Origin: Anaerolineaceae bacterium UBA4781
GTDB lineage: Bacteria > Chloroflexota > Anaerolineae > Anaerolineales > Anaerolineaceae
Direction: 5' to 3'
Assembly: GCA_002403105.1 (NCBI GenBank)
Contig: DHHD01000101.1
Span: forward strand, 1 to 21,828
Length of the DNA: 21,828 nucleotides
The translations under genes were made by a program, and so were the position numbers. This document shows positions 14,784 through 21,828 of the stretch, piece after piece. The notes below the pieces were generated by a model, which was not told the DNA's origin, searched no databases, and saw only the letters and a list, made by a program, of their open reading frames with translations. Every line of letters begins with the position of its first letter. Position 1 is the stretch's first letter.

Positions 14784-15572
14784 ATGGGTATGAATGAAAT
14801 AAGTACAGCCGAACGAAGATCACAGATCGCCCAAATGGTGACAGAAAAGGGACAAGTGTTTGTCTCTGATCTGGTAGAAATGTTTAAAGTATCAGAAGTC
14901 TCCATCCGTCGTGACCTGACATTGCTGGAGGAATCAAGACGTTTGAAGCGTGTTCACGGTGGAGCAATTCCAATTCCTGGAAATTTCCGCACGGATTCTT
15001 TCGCAGAAAAAGAAAAATTACACAATGGCGCCAAAGAACGCATTGGGCAGGTGGCAGCCAGCTTGATCCAACAAGGGAATATCATTCTTTTGGATTCAGG
15101 AACGACCACATTGCAAATTGTGCGCAATACTCCCGCATCTCTGCGTGTAAGCAATATGATTAATATGGTCACAAATTCGATACCACTGGCGCAGGAAGTG
15201 CTCACTTGGCCATCACCCAACCTTACGATTCTTGGGGGCATCTACCTACCTGATTACCAGGCAACTGTCGGCCCACAAACATTGAACCAGCTGCAAGAAT
15301 TAACTGCGGATATCGCGTTTTTAGGAACAGATGGGTTGACTATGGAAGGCGGTGCGACCACTGCCAACGTTTTAATGGCAGAGGTAGACCGTATGATGGT
15401 AGATCATGCTCGTAAAACCGTTCTCATCACTGACAGCTCAAAATTCGGGAGAAAGGGTTTTGTGCCAGTCAAAGGAGTTTCTGCTTACCATACCATCATT
15501 ACCGATGCGGGCGCACCAGAAGCCATGGTAAAAGCCATTCGTGAAATGGGAGTAGAAGTGTTGCTTGTTTGA
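14784..15572 (+). CDS. DeoR-family transcriptional regulator
   Basis: I take ATG 14784, 9 nt after AAAGGA (14769-14774); in-frame GTGs at 14778 and 14781 and ATG 14790 are alternatives. The N-terminal winged helix has the DeoR recognition segment VSEVSIRRDLTLLEE followed by RVHGGA. The C-terminal DeoRC sensor domain shows LLDSGTTTLQI and FLGTDGL, a fold that binds phosphorylated sugars. It is the only regulator in the locus and probably represses the two promoters with the shared 13-bp core until a sugar-phosphate intermediate builds up (inference). It lies 27 bp after the isomerase gene. Confidence 0.9.
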   Translation: MGMNEISTAERRSQIAQMVTEKGQVFVSDLVEMFKVSEVSIRRDLTLLEESRRLKRVHGGAIPIPGNFRTDSFAEKEKLHNGAKERIGQVAASLIQQGNIILLDSGTTTLQIVRNTPASLRVSNMINMVTNSIPLAQEVLTWPSPNLTILGGIYLPDYQATVGPQTLNQLQELTADIAFLGTDGLTMEGGATTANVLMAEVDRMMVDHARKTVLITDSSKFGRKGFVPVKGVSAYHTIITDAGAPEAMVKAIREMGVEVLLV

Positions 15573-15616
15573 AATGGAATCATCTCAATAGAAACAGGAA
15601 TCAAGAATCGATAAAA

Positions 15617-16321
15617 ATGTATACAGGAATTCAAATCAAGCCTCCATTTTTCGAAATTGGCCCGAAAGCATATCTTTTCGGTAAAAAAGCGCTCGATCTT
15701 GCCAGACACGCCGATCAGATGAGCGAGAAATATGATGTGCGCATCATTTTCACACCACAATGTGTTGATATTTCATTGATCGCAAGCAAGACCGAACATG
15801 TTCTTATCTTCGCACAACACATGGATTCTTTGAAAATTGGTCGAGGGATAGGCTCTGTTCTACCTGAAGCGATTAAAGAAGCAGGAGCTGACGGATTTCT
15901 TCTGAACCACTCTGAAAAGCGAGTGTCAATGGAGGAAATAGAAGAAACCATCCAACGAGGTAATGAGATTGGGCTGGCATCAATGATCTGTGCAGATACA
16001 CCAGTACAGGCAGTTGAAATCGCAAAATTTAATCCCAATATAATCTTGGCTGAATCACCCGAGTTGATCGGTATTGGAAAACGAGATGCTGCCGCTCAAA
16101 AAGAAATCACCAAGATCAATAAATCAATCTGGCAGATGAATCCTGAAATTCTGGTTCTGCACGCTGCTGGTATTAAGTGTGGGCAGGATATTTATGAGAT
16201 CGTAAAACAAGGGGCTCAAGGAAGTGGATCGACCAGCGGAATCTTACTTGCCAGAGACCCATTCCAGATGTTGGAAGAAATGATCAGTGCCATGCGTAAA
16301 GCATGGAATGAAATCCATTAA
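15617..16321 (+). CDS. Triose-phosphate-isomerase-like protein, archaeal type, altered active site
   Basis: ATG 15617 fits the family N-terminus; a TTG at 15569 overlapping the DeoR stop would add 16 atypical residues. The 234-residue barrel resembles short archaeal TPI: FAQHMD, LLNHSEKR (catalytic His98), ILAESPELIGIG (catalytic Glu146) and a C-terminal phosphate loop GSGSTSGILLARDP. Lys17 sits where NxK is expected, but the motif reads GPK, so the usual Asn is Gly15. It may convert the dihydroxyacetone phosphate from the aldolase, or a related aldose/ketose phosphate. It follows the regulator gene by 44 bp. Confidence 0.75.
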   Translation: MYTGIQIKPPFFEIGPKAYLFGKKALDLARHADQMSEKYDVRIIFTPQCVDISLIASKTEHVLIFAQHMDSLKIGRGIGSVLPEAIKEAGADGFLLNHSEKRVSMEEIEETIQRGNEIGLASMICADTPVQAVEIAKFNPNIILAESPELIGIGKRDAAAQKEITKINKSIWQMNPEILVLHAAGIKCGQDIYEIVKQGAQGSGSTSGILLARDPFQMLEEMISAMRKAWNEIH

Positions 16322-16344
16322 TTAAATTTAAAGAGGTAATAAAT

Positions 16345-16839
16345 ATGTCCGTTTATCATCAATCTATTCAAGTTCAATCTAAAATGGTACCAACTTTTCA
16401 CGATGTAACCGACCAAGCAAAAGATGCACTACAAAGTTCTGGGATTAAAAATGGCATCCTGGTTGTATATTCGCAGCATACCACCTGCAGTATCATGATC
16501 CAAGAAGAATCGCATGACGAAAATTTTTATGGGACGAAATCCATTATGCAAGATCTGCTAAATATCTTTGAAAAGATCATTCCTACCTGTCATAGCGAGG
16601 GGCAGTATCTGCATCCAGGACCAGCTCACATCGCAGATGCAACCAGAAGAAAGGAATTACCTTCCTGGAGCTTGAATACCGATGCTCATTTACGTTCCAT
16701 CATCATGGGTCGCTCTGAATCAATCCCGATTATTGACGGAAACCTAGAATTGGGAGAATTTGGGCGCATCTATTTCACTGATTTTGATCAAGTGCGTGCT
16801 CGCGAAAGGACAGTCAGATTTCAGATTGTTGGTGAATAG
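16345..16839 (+). CDS. YjbQ (UPF0047) family protein
   Basis: This 164-residue cytoplasmic protein has both family hallmarks: HTTCSIMIQEES (45-56) and NTDAHLRSIIMGRSESIPII (111-130) followed by DGNLELGEFGRIYFTDFD. Members are called secondary thiamine-phosphate synthases from weak complementation data; the true function is unsettled. It is some 25-30 residues longer than usual because of a segment at about 72-105. It ends the sugar operon, 23 bp after the TPI-like gene, with AGAGG before the ATG, so a role on a sugar phosphate or its anomers is possible but unproven. Confidence 0.85.
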   Translation: MSVYHQSIQVQSKMVPTFHDVTDQAKDALQSSGIKNGILVVYSQHTTCSIMIQEESHDENFYGTKSIMQDLLNIFEKIIPTCHSEGQYLHPGPAHIADATRRKELPSWSLNTDAHLRSIIMGRSESIPIIDGNLELGEFGRIYFTDFDQVRARERTVRFQIVGE

Positions 16840-16880
16840 AAAGGATTCTAGTAAATAAAACTTTAAATATTTCAATGTAG

Positions 16881-16950
16881 GATGATTGAGATTTTCTTGC
16901 AGTGCTTATAAGCGCTTCAAGCAGGATAGAACCTCGATCATCTTTTATTT
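16881..16950 (+). terminator. Terminator of the sugar operon
   Basis: GATGATTGAG (16881-16890) pairs with 16933-16942 over 10 bp with one wobble; inner pairing continues (TTCTTGC with GCAGGATAGAA and AGTGC with GCGCT). The tail TCTTTTATTT follows. The long, imperfect arm is unusual for a simple terminator. Confidence 0.65.
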
Positions 16951-17031
16951 AAAGAATTTGAATTTCGAGGTTAGATCGGTAGTTTGAAATTTTCCTTGTT
17001 TATTCCTGTAAGAATATTAATATAACTATTA

Positions 17032-17060
17032 TTGATTCCATGTAAAGAATGACTGATAAT
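17032..17060 (+). promoter_or_regulatory. Putative promoter of the nfeD-slipin pair
   Basis: TTGATT (17032-17037), a 17-bp spacer and GATAAT (17055-17060) lie just upstream of the NfeD start, after the previous terminator. Confidence 0.4.
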
Positions 17061-17084
17061 GATAGATAGAGATCGGAGGAATGG

Positions 17085-17696
17085 ATGGAATTTTTATTAG
17101 ATCCCAATGTAGCCTTTGTGGTGCTATCAGCTGCCTTCTTTATGATCATCTTCGCTCTGCTTACACCCGGTACAGGTTTTTTGGAAACCCTGGCTTTAGC
17201 CTTACTGGTTTTGGTGGGATATTCCGTTGCAAACCTGGCAGTAAATGCATGGGCGATCGTACTGTTGCTGGCAGGCGTAGTGTTGGTGCTTATCGCTTTG
17301 CGGCGTGCCTGGAAATGGTATATTCTGGCAGGCTCCATTGTATGTGTGATCATTGGCTTGCTTTTTGTATATCAAGGTGCAGGCAGCCTGTTAGCAATGG
17401 ATCCCCTGTTGGCAATGTTGCTTTCCCTGGGGATGGGTGTTTTTATCTGGATCGTTGGGCGTAATACCTCTGCCGCGTTCAACTTGAGACCTTCCAGCGA
17501 TCCGAATCAGGTCATTGGTATGACAGGCAAGGCACTCACCGAAGTTGCAGCCAAAGGGAGTGTATATGTGGATGGGGAAAACTGGTCAGCCACTGCCGAA
17601 AACCGCATCCCGAAAGGAAGTCTGATTATTGTACTTGAGCGTACAGGTCTGGTATTGAAGGTTGGAATACCGGAAGAAAAAAAACAGAAAAAGTAA
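17085..17696 (+). CDS. Short NfeD-like membrane protein
   Basis: This 203-residue protein has about four to five hydrophobic segments (roughly 8-30, 33-52, 55-75, 79-97 and 104-122), then a soluble C-terminal OB-fold-like domain (about 140-195, with IGMTGKALTEV and GSVYVDGENWSA). It lacks the serine-protease domain of long NfeD proteins. GGAGGA at 17075-17080 fits ATG 17085; an out-of-frame ATG at 17081 lies even closer. NfeD proteins work with slipins in membrane microdomains, and the slipin gene follows by 30 bp. Confidence 0.88.
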   Translation: MEFLLDPNVAFVVLSAAFFMIIFALLTPGTGFLETLALALLVLVGYSVANLAVNAWAIVLLLAGVVLVLIALRRAWKWYILAGSIVCVIIGLLFVYQGAGSLLAMDPLLAMLLSLGMGVFIWIVGRNTSAAFNLRPSSDPNQVIGMTGKALTEVAAKGSVYVDGENWSATAENRIPKGSLIIVLERTGLVLKVGIPEEKKQKK

Positions 17697-17726
17697 CAAG
17701 GTTTTTAAAAATCGAATGGAGGCAAA

Positions 17727-18572
17727 ATGGGTACAATTTTAATTGCGGTGGTCGCTTTTTTGGTGATCATCGTGCTGGCGACATCCATCCGTGTGGTAGC
17801 AGAATACCAGCGGCTAGTTGTCTTTCGTTTAGGGCGCTGTGTTGGGGAACGTGGGCCAGGCCTTGTGTTTTTGATCCCAATTGTTGACCGAGCGGTTATG
17901 GTCGATCTGCGTGAGCAGGTGCGTGAGATCCCTGCTCAGACATCCATCACGAAAGATAACGCACCTATTTCTATTGATTTCCTGTGGTTCTATAAAGTGA
18001 TGGAACCCACCAAGACCGTGCTGCAGGTGGGCAACTTTGCACTGGCAGCCCAAGGTATTGCAACCACCACTTTACGTTCGGTGATCGGCAGTATTCTGCT
18101 CGACAGTGTTCTTTCTGAACGCGAGCAGATCAATAATGCGCTGCGTACGCGTTTGGATGAAGTAACAGAACGCTGGGGTGTTAAAGTAACCAACGTAGAA
18201 ATTCGCGAAATCATTCCCCCACATGATGTGCAAGATGCCATGAACCGCCAGCTTTCTGCAGAACGCAATCGCCGTGCAGTGGTGACCGAATCATTGGGTG
18301 CGCGTGAAGCCGCCATCAACGTAGCTGAAGGGCAAAAACAAGCTGCCATTCTGCAAGCCGAAGGCACACGCCAGGCGCAGGTACTGAATGCGGAAGGATA
18401 TGCACAGGCATTGGAGAATATCTATAAGGCTGCCAAGACTATTGATTCCAAGACAATCACCTTGAAATATTTCGATACTCTCAAAGATCTCGGTGCGAGT
18501 CCATCCACCAAGTACATCTTCCCAATGGAATTCACCTCGATGCTGAAAGATTTCATCAAGGGTCGAGAATAA
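17727..18572 (+). CDS. Slipin (stomatin/SPFH-domain membrane protein)
   Basis: This 281-residue protein has one N-terminal membrane segment (about 3-24), the SPFH domain (about 26-190; VFRLGRCVGERGPGLVFLIP and REIPAQTSITKDNAPI) and an Ala/Glu/Gln-rich coiled-coil (about 190-235). Slipins form oligomers on the membrane and act with NfeD in membrane organisation or protein quality control. Length and motifs are normal for the family. GGAGG precedes the ATG, and a strong terminator follows. Confidence 0.93.
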   Translation: MGTILIAVVAFLVIIVLATSIRVVAEYQRLVVFRLGRCVGERGPGLVFLIPIVDRAVMVDLREQVREIPAQTSITKDNAPISIDFLWFYKVMEPTKTVLQVGNFALAAQGIATTTLRSVIGSILLDSVLSEREQINNALRTRLDEVTERWGVKVTNVEIREIIPPHDVQDAMNRQLSAERNRRAVVTESLGAREAAINVAEGQKQAAILQAEGTRQAQVLNAEGYAQALENIYKAAKTIDSKTITLKYFDTLKDLGASPSTKYIFPMEFTSMLKDFIKGRE

Positions 18573-18591
18573 TCAAACATCTTAGTAAACA

Positions 18592-18622
18592 AAAAATCCT
18601 CGCAAAAGAAGCGAGGATTTTT
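18592..18622. terminator. Bidirectional intrinsic terminator
   Basis: A 12-bp perfect stem (18592-18603 with 18611-18622), containing TCCTCGC/GCGAGGA and a 7-nt loop, is flanked by A-run and T-run. It ends the slipin transcript and can also stop the leftward gene at 18737. Confidence 0.88.
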
Positions 18623-18736
18623 ATTATTATCAGAACGCTCTCGGTTGGAAATATCCTGCGATCCGTTTAGTGAACACGCACCTGTACGTCGAAGATCAAA
18701 TAAGAACTCCATAAGAGCACATTATTCATTAAATGA

Positions 18737-19342
18737 TCAACCACCCTGCTCGATGGTTTGCTCCAGTATGGCGTTTAACTGTGCCTTTTTGCTTTTCAGT
18801 TCTTCCGCCAGTGGGGGAAGTGGTTCAAGAATCATCAGGATGGTCTCTATATATTTATCCTGTTTGTATTTTGGTCGCGCAATGAAGTGGGAGAATTCGA
18901 TCAACTCAGATGGCGTTGTATAACCAGGGATGTTGCGCTCGATATAATCATCCCACGTATCAAAATAATTAGCATATAGGTTTTCCATATTAACAGGTAA
19001 TTTGTTTTCCTTCTCATAATCGCGAAAGTATTTTCTATTCCATGCGGAGGTATAGATAGTCTGGTAGTACTCAAGGAATATGCAACGAATCTGTTTTACC
19101 TGTTCTTCCAGTTCGGCAATCCGAGATTTTAGCAGATCCATCGTTGCCATAGAATAGTGGATTTCCTTCAATTTTGTGGATGCCTGTATCTCTCGCGCCT
19201 TGATCGGGATCAATGATCCCGCATCATCCTGTTTGAGAATCAATTCGGTACCACAGTGCATGCAGAACATTTTTTGCATATCCCGCTGCGCATGCAGTTG
19301 TCCGCCACAGGATGGACAATTCATTTGAATGAAATCAACCAT
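18737..19342 (-). CDS. Zinc-ribbon protein of unknown function
   Basis: This 201-residue protein begins with a zinc ribbon: CPSC (Cys9, Cys12) and CMHC (Cys27, Cys30). A probable coiled-coil (about 60-85, LKSRIAELEEQVKQI) and a Tyr/Trp-rich helical part follow, then a charged C-terminal helix. No membrane segment or signal peptide is seen, so it is cytoplasmic. CGGAGGGAAC gives a strong ribosome site before the ATG. I do not recognise a family beyond the ribbon; nucleic acid or protein binding is possible. It is transcribed toward the slipin terminator. Confidence 0.75.
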   Translation of the reverse strand: MVDFIQMNCPSCGGQLHAQRDMQKMFCMHCGTELILKQDDAGSLIPIKAREIQASTKLKEIHYSMATMDLLKSRIAELEEQVKQIRCIFLEYYQTIYTSAWNRKYFRDYEKENKLPVNMENLYANYFDTWDDYIERNIPGYTTPSELIEFSHFIARPKYKQDKYIETILMILEPLPPLAEELKSKKAQLNAILEQTIEQGG

Positions 19343-19392
19343 GTTCCCTCCGATTTTCCATGTGAGAAAGTGAGAAATTAATCAACCCTTTA

Positions 19393-19421
19393 ATTGTAGT
19401 CCTGCACTCTTTATTATTGAA
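19393..19421 (-). promoter_or_regulatory. Weak putative promoter of the zinc-ribbon gene
   Basis: On the minus strand TTCAAT (19421-19416), a 17-bp spacer and TACAAT (19398-19393) stand about 50 bp before the start codon. The -35 is poor. Confidence 0.25.
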
Positions 19422-19579
19422 GAGTCTCTATTTCGCCCAGAATTGATATCATGATTATCTCTATTTTTGTCTGTTGAACATTCCACATCACTACTACGTT
19501 GAGAGGAAAAGTGATGAACCGTATTTCTTTTCGAATCAGAAAAGATCAAGTCCATGCAGTCTGAAAGGTTCTGAGGATT

Positions 19580-20089
19580 TTAATGAAACGGAAAGATCTT
19601 CTCTCCTGCGCGGATCGCCACAGAGAGATGATTTTCAGGGGGAGTGAGTGGGCACGACCAGCGGTCGTTATAGGCGCAGTAGGGATTGTATGCCATGTTG
19701 AAATCAACCAGATATTTCCCATCGGTAAGTGGTTCAATTTCCAAATACCTGCCGGCTGGATAAGTCTCTTTTCCAGCCTGGCTGTCAATAAAGGGAAGGA
19801 AAAAATCCTGTTCCGCTTTATAGATGGTTAACGAAACAGATTTTCCCTCTATCGGAAAGGTGATCTTTCCAAAGCGTTCGTAAGAACGCACATCCCCTTT
19901 GGAAGTCTGGATGGAAACCATTTCTTTATGTACAAATTCTTCGATCGTTAATGTGAATTTCAAATCCGGATTTTCCGGATAGTAATGCAATCCGGTGAAA
20001 GTCCGTTTCTGTTCTTCAGAAAGCGGGCTTTGCGCATCAGTAGCATAAAATTCATCTTTCTTCTTTCGAAAATCAGTTAATACTGTCAT
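19580..20089 (-). CDS. DUF1684 family protein
   Basis: I chose the ATG at 20089 (MTVLTDFRKK), which has GAGG about 7 nt upstream; the earlier ATG at 20101 has none. The 169-residue protein has the C-terminal signature of DUF1684: DFNMAYNPYCAYNDRWSCPL followed by PPENHLSVAIRAGEK. No signal peptide or membrane segment is evident. The family is widespread but uncharacterised; the conserved N-P-Y-C-A-Y and W-S-C-P segments suggest a binding or catalytic pocket. It is probably a single gene, 237 bp from the next leftward one. Function unknown. Confidence 0.85.
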   Translation of the reverse strand: MTVLTDFRKKKDEFYATDAQSPLSEEQKRTFTGLHYYPENPDLKFTLTIEEFVHKEMVSIQTSKGDVRSYERFGKITFPIEGKSVSLTIYKAEQDFFLPFIDSQAGKETYPAGRYLEIEPLTDGKYLVDFNMAYNPYCAYNDRWSCPLTPPENHLSVAIRAGEKIFPFH

Positions 20090-20253
20090 ATTGAACCTCA
20101 TTTTTCAAATCATGAAATTTCAATTTTCATTGTATCGGCTTTAAAAAGGAACTCTATCAGCAGTTTATTAATATTAAATTTCCTTCACAAACCTATTTTT
20201 TCTCTATTTGGGTTTATCATACACGCCTGCAAATTATCCATTAGGAGCATTTT

Positions 20254-20715
20254 ATGAAAAAGAAAGTTTTAATATATTTAAGCATTTTTATTTTATTACT
20301 GTCAGTTGCTTGCAGTGCACGATCCAAGACAGTAGACGCCGCAACAGTCCTCAGTTCCCCCGATGCAGTGGTCGAGAATTTTTATTCTGATTATTTGAGC
20401 TATTTTGAAGACCCTGAAACCGGTGATTTCCGTGACCCGCTCTCTGACCGCATGTATGCCAATCGCAGTTATTTTACCCAGGAGCTGATTGATGAAACAG
20501 ACGGCATTGTGGCATCCTTCAGTGAGGGTGGAGCCTACGATCCCATCTTGTGTGGACAAAATATTCCGGATTTCATCACATTTGATACACCCTATGTGGG
20601 TGCCGGCAGTATTATGTTCATGATCGAAGATAGTTTCGAAGATCATTATTTTTTCGTCCATTTGGAAAAAGAGAGTGATGGTTGGAAGATCGATACGATC
20701 AATTGTGACTTTTAG
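20254..20715 (+). CDS. Small lipoprotein of unknown function (DUF3828-like)
   Basis: This 153-residue protein has a basic N-terminus, a hydrophobic core and the lipobox LSVAC (lipidated Cys20). The mature part (VVENFYSDYLSYFED, then FTQELIDE and a final DGWKIDTINCDF) resembles DUF3828-type domains in pattern: FY-x-x-Y at the start and a WKI(D) strand near the end. That link is by eye only. TTAGGAG lies 9 nt before the ATG. It stands alone between two leftward genes and ends at a strong terminator. Likely surface-attached; role unknown. Confidence 0.8.
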   Translation: MKKKVLIYLSIFILLLSVACSARSKTVDAATVLSSPDAVVENFYSDYLSYFEDPETGDFRDPLSDRMYANRSYFTQELIDETDGIVASFSEGGAYDPILCGQNIPDFITFDTPYVGAGSIMFMIEDSFEDHYFFVHLEKESDGWKIDTINCDF

Positions 20716-20717
20716 TC

Positions 20718-20748
20718 AAAAAACAGGTTCCATCCGGAACCTGTTTTT
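20718..20748. terminator. Bidirectional intrinsic terminator
   Basis: ACAGGTTCC (20723-20731) pairs with GGAACCTGT (20736-20744) around an ATCC loop, with A-run before and T-run after. It serves the lipoprotein gene and the convergent glycerol kinase gene. Confidence 0.88.
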
Positions 20749-20763
20749 ATTTATACTAATTGA

Positions 20764-21828
20764 TCAATCGATCCAACCAAAAGTACGGGTTACCGCTTTT
20801 TTCCATTCTTTGAATTTTTCGGTATATAGTGTGCTAAAAGGTTTTGGGGTCCATACCTTATCTTTTTTCCAGTTGCTGCGCATTTCATTGAGGTCTTTCC
20901 AAAAATCAACCGCGTAGCCAGCCGCATAAGCAGCTCCCAGGGCGGTTGTTTCGGCAACCTTGGGGCGGATAACCGGCACTTGCAGTACATCTGCCTGGAT
21001 CTGCATGAGCAGGTCGTTCTGCACCATCCCCCCATCCACCTTCAAGACCAATAGATCAACATTCGAATCCGCTTTCATGGCTTCCAATACTTCCCGAGTT
21101 TGGAAAGCAGTGGCTTCCAGCGCAGCCCGCGCAAAATGCCCACGGTTAATATAGCGTGTCAATCCAACAATGACACCACGCGCATCCGAGCGCCAGTAAG
21201 GAGCGAACAAGCCGGAAAAAGCTGGCACCAGGTACATACCGCCGTTATCATCCACGGTCTTTGCCAGATCTTCAATCTCTGAAGCGCTGGCTATCATTTT
21301 CAGGTTATCACGCAGCCACTGTATCAGCGCTCCTGTAATAGCAATGGAACCTTCCAATGCATATACAGGTTTTTCGTCTTTGAATTGATAACAAACTGTT
21401 GTCAATAACCCATTTTTGGAATGTACAATTTCACGCCCTGTGTTCAGGATCATAAAACAGCCGGTGCCGTAGGTGTTCTTGGCTTCTCCTACATCGAAAC
21501 AGGCCTGCCCCACAGTGGCTGCTTGTTGATCGCCCAGGTCTCCTGCTACAGGGATTATCCCGCCAAATGGACCTTCCGCTCTGGTATATCCATAAATACA
21601 AGAAGATGAGTGAATTTCTGGCAGCATGGATATGGGAATTCCCATGATCGTGCAAATTTCTTCATCCCATTGCAGGGTTTTTAAATCCATCAGCATGGTG
21701 CGGCTGGCATTGGTCACATCGGTAACATGTACACCCCCATTCACTCCGCCGGTCAGGTTCCAAATTAACCAGGTATCCATATTACCAAAGACAGCTTTCC
21801 CTGCCCGGGCAGCTTCCAGCGCTCCTTC
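20764..21828 (-). CDS. glpK: Glycerol kinase (partial, 5' end outside window)
   Basis: The frame is open to the window edge: 16 codons continue beyond the first internal ATG (21780) and read into DTWLIWNLTGG, so the start is upstream. Visible GlpK motifs are HVTDVTNASRTMLMDL, GDLGDQQAA with the catalytic Asp, GTGCFMILNTG, FSGLFAPYWRSDARG and the C-terminal ATP-domain motif KVDGGMVQNDLLMQ. It phosphorylates glycerol to sn-glycerol 3-phosphate in the cytoplasm. About 354 of the usual ~500 residues are present. It seems unrelated to the sugar operon, from which it is separated by two terminators and several leftward genes. Confidence 0.95.
   Translation of the reverse strand, partial: EGALEAARAGKAVFGNMDTWLIWNLTGGVNGGVHVTDVTNASRTMLMDLKTLQWDEEICTIMGIPISMLPEIHSSSCIYGYTRAEGPFGGIIPVAGDLGDQQAATVGQACFDVGEAKNTYGTGCFMILNTGREIVHSKNGLLTTVCYQFKDEKPVYALEGSIAITGALIQWLRDNLKMIASASEIEDLAKTVDDNGGMYLVPAFSGLFAPYWRSDARGVIVGLTRYINRGHFARAALEATAFQTREVLEAMKADSNVDLLVLKVDGGMVQNDLLMQIQADVLQVPVIRPKVAETTALGAAYAAGYAVDFWKDLNEMRSNWKKDKVWTPKPFSTLYTEKFKEWKKAVTRTFGWID

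Noticed and set aside
15569..15616. TTG start overlapping the DeoR stop codon for the TPI-like gene
   Set aside because: It adds 16 residues rich in Asn and Arg that do not fit the family start; ATG 15617 matches the expected first strand.
19526..19545. Hairpin TCTTTTC/GAAAAGA downstream of the DUF1684 gene
   Set aside because: The stem is short and AT-rich with no T-run, too weak to call a terminator.

Overview
This 21.8 kb window of moderate G+C DNA looks like a chromosomal segment of a free-living anaerobic heterotroph. The protein families and lipoprotein style (lipobox followed by a Glu/Val/Ala-rich linker), together with a short NfeD plus slipin pair and a DUF1684 protein, remind me most of Chloroflexota (Anaerolineae). 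That is an impression from the proteins, not a proven taxonomic call.

Region 1 (1-16950) is one large carbohydrate-uptake and catabolism locus. A leftward GHMP sugar kinase resembling plant L-arabinokinase (1-864, cut by the window edge) faces a rightward series: an RNase Z-like metallo-beta-lactamase protein, a permease pair and a lipoprotein solute-binding protein (1344-5005). A second block follows: a paralogous permease pair, the only ABC ATPase, an unrecognised cytoplasmic alpha-helical 488-residue protein and a second binding lipoprotein (5311-10853). Then come catabolic genes: a DhnA/LsrF-type class I aldolase, an FGGY sugar kinase, an AraA/FucI-like isomerase, a DeoR-type regulator, an archaeal-type triose-phosphate-isomerase-like protein and a YjbQ-family protein (10993-16839). 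A long stem-loop with a T-rich tail ends the set. The simplest reading is import of a sugar or glycoside by an AfuA/PotD-type ABC importer, isomerisation to a ketose, phosphorylation at C1, retro-aldol cleavage to dihydroxyacetone phosphate plus a short aldehyde, and entry of the triose phosphate into glycolysis. The substrate cannot be read from sequence; a pentose or deoxyhexose would fit.

Regulatory DNA is unusually informative. Nearly identical back-to-back promoter modules lie before both blocks (about 935-1015 and 5222-5303). They share a 13-bp identical core placed exactly 35 bp before the rightward -35. The first serves the divergent GHMP kinase. The second has no divergent gene but faces a minus-strand terminator-like hairpin about 150 bp away, suggesting a small RNA of about 200 nt. 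The leader of the first operon can fold into a multi-branched structure with an alternative pairing. An orphan Shine-Dalgarno-like box with a conserved GCTT tail occurs three times, twice upstream of the binding-protein genes.

Region 2 (17032-18622) holds an NfeD-like protein and a slipin with their own promoter-like sequence and a strong terminator. Region 3 (18737-20748) holds a leftward zinc-ribbon protein, a leftward DUF1684 protein and a rightward small lipoprotein. Region 4 (20764-21828) is the C-terminal two thirds of a leftward glycerol kinase. I see no rRNA, tRNA, CRISPR array, insertion sequence or phage gene.
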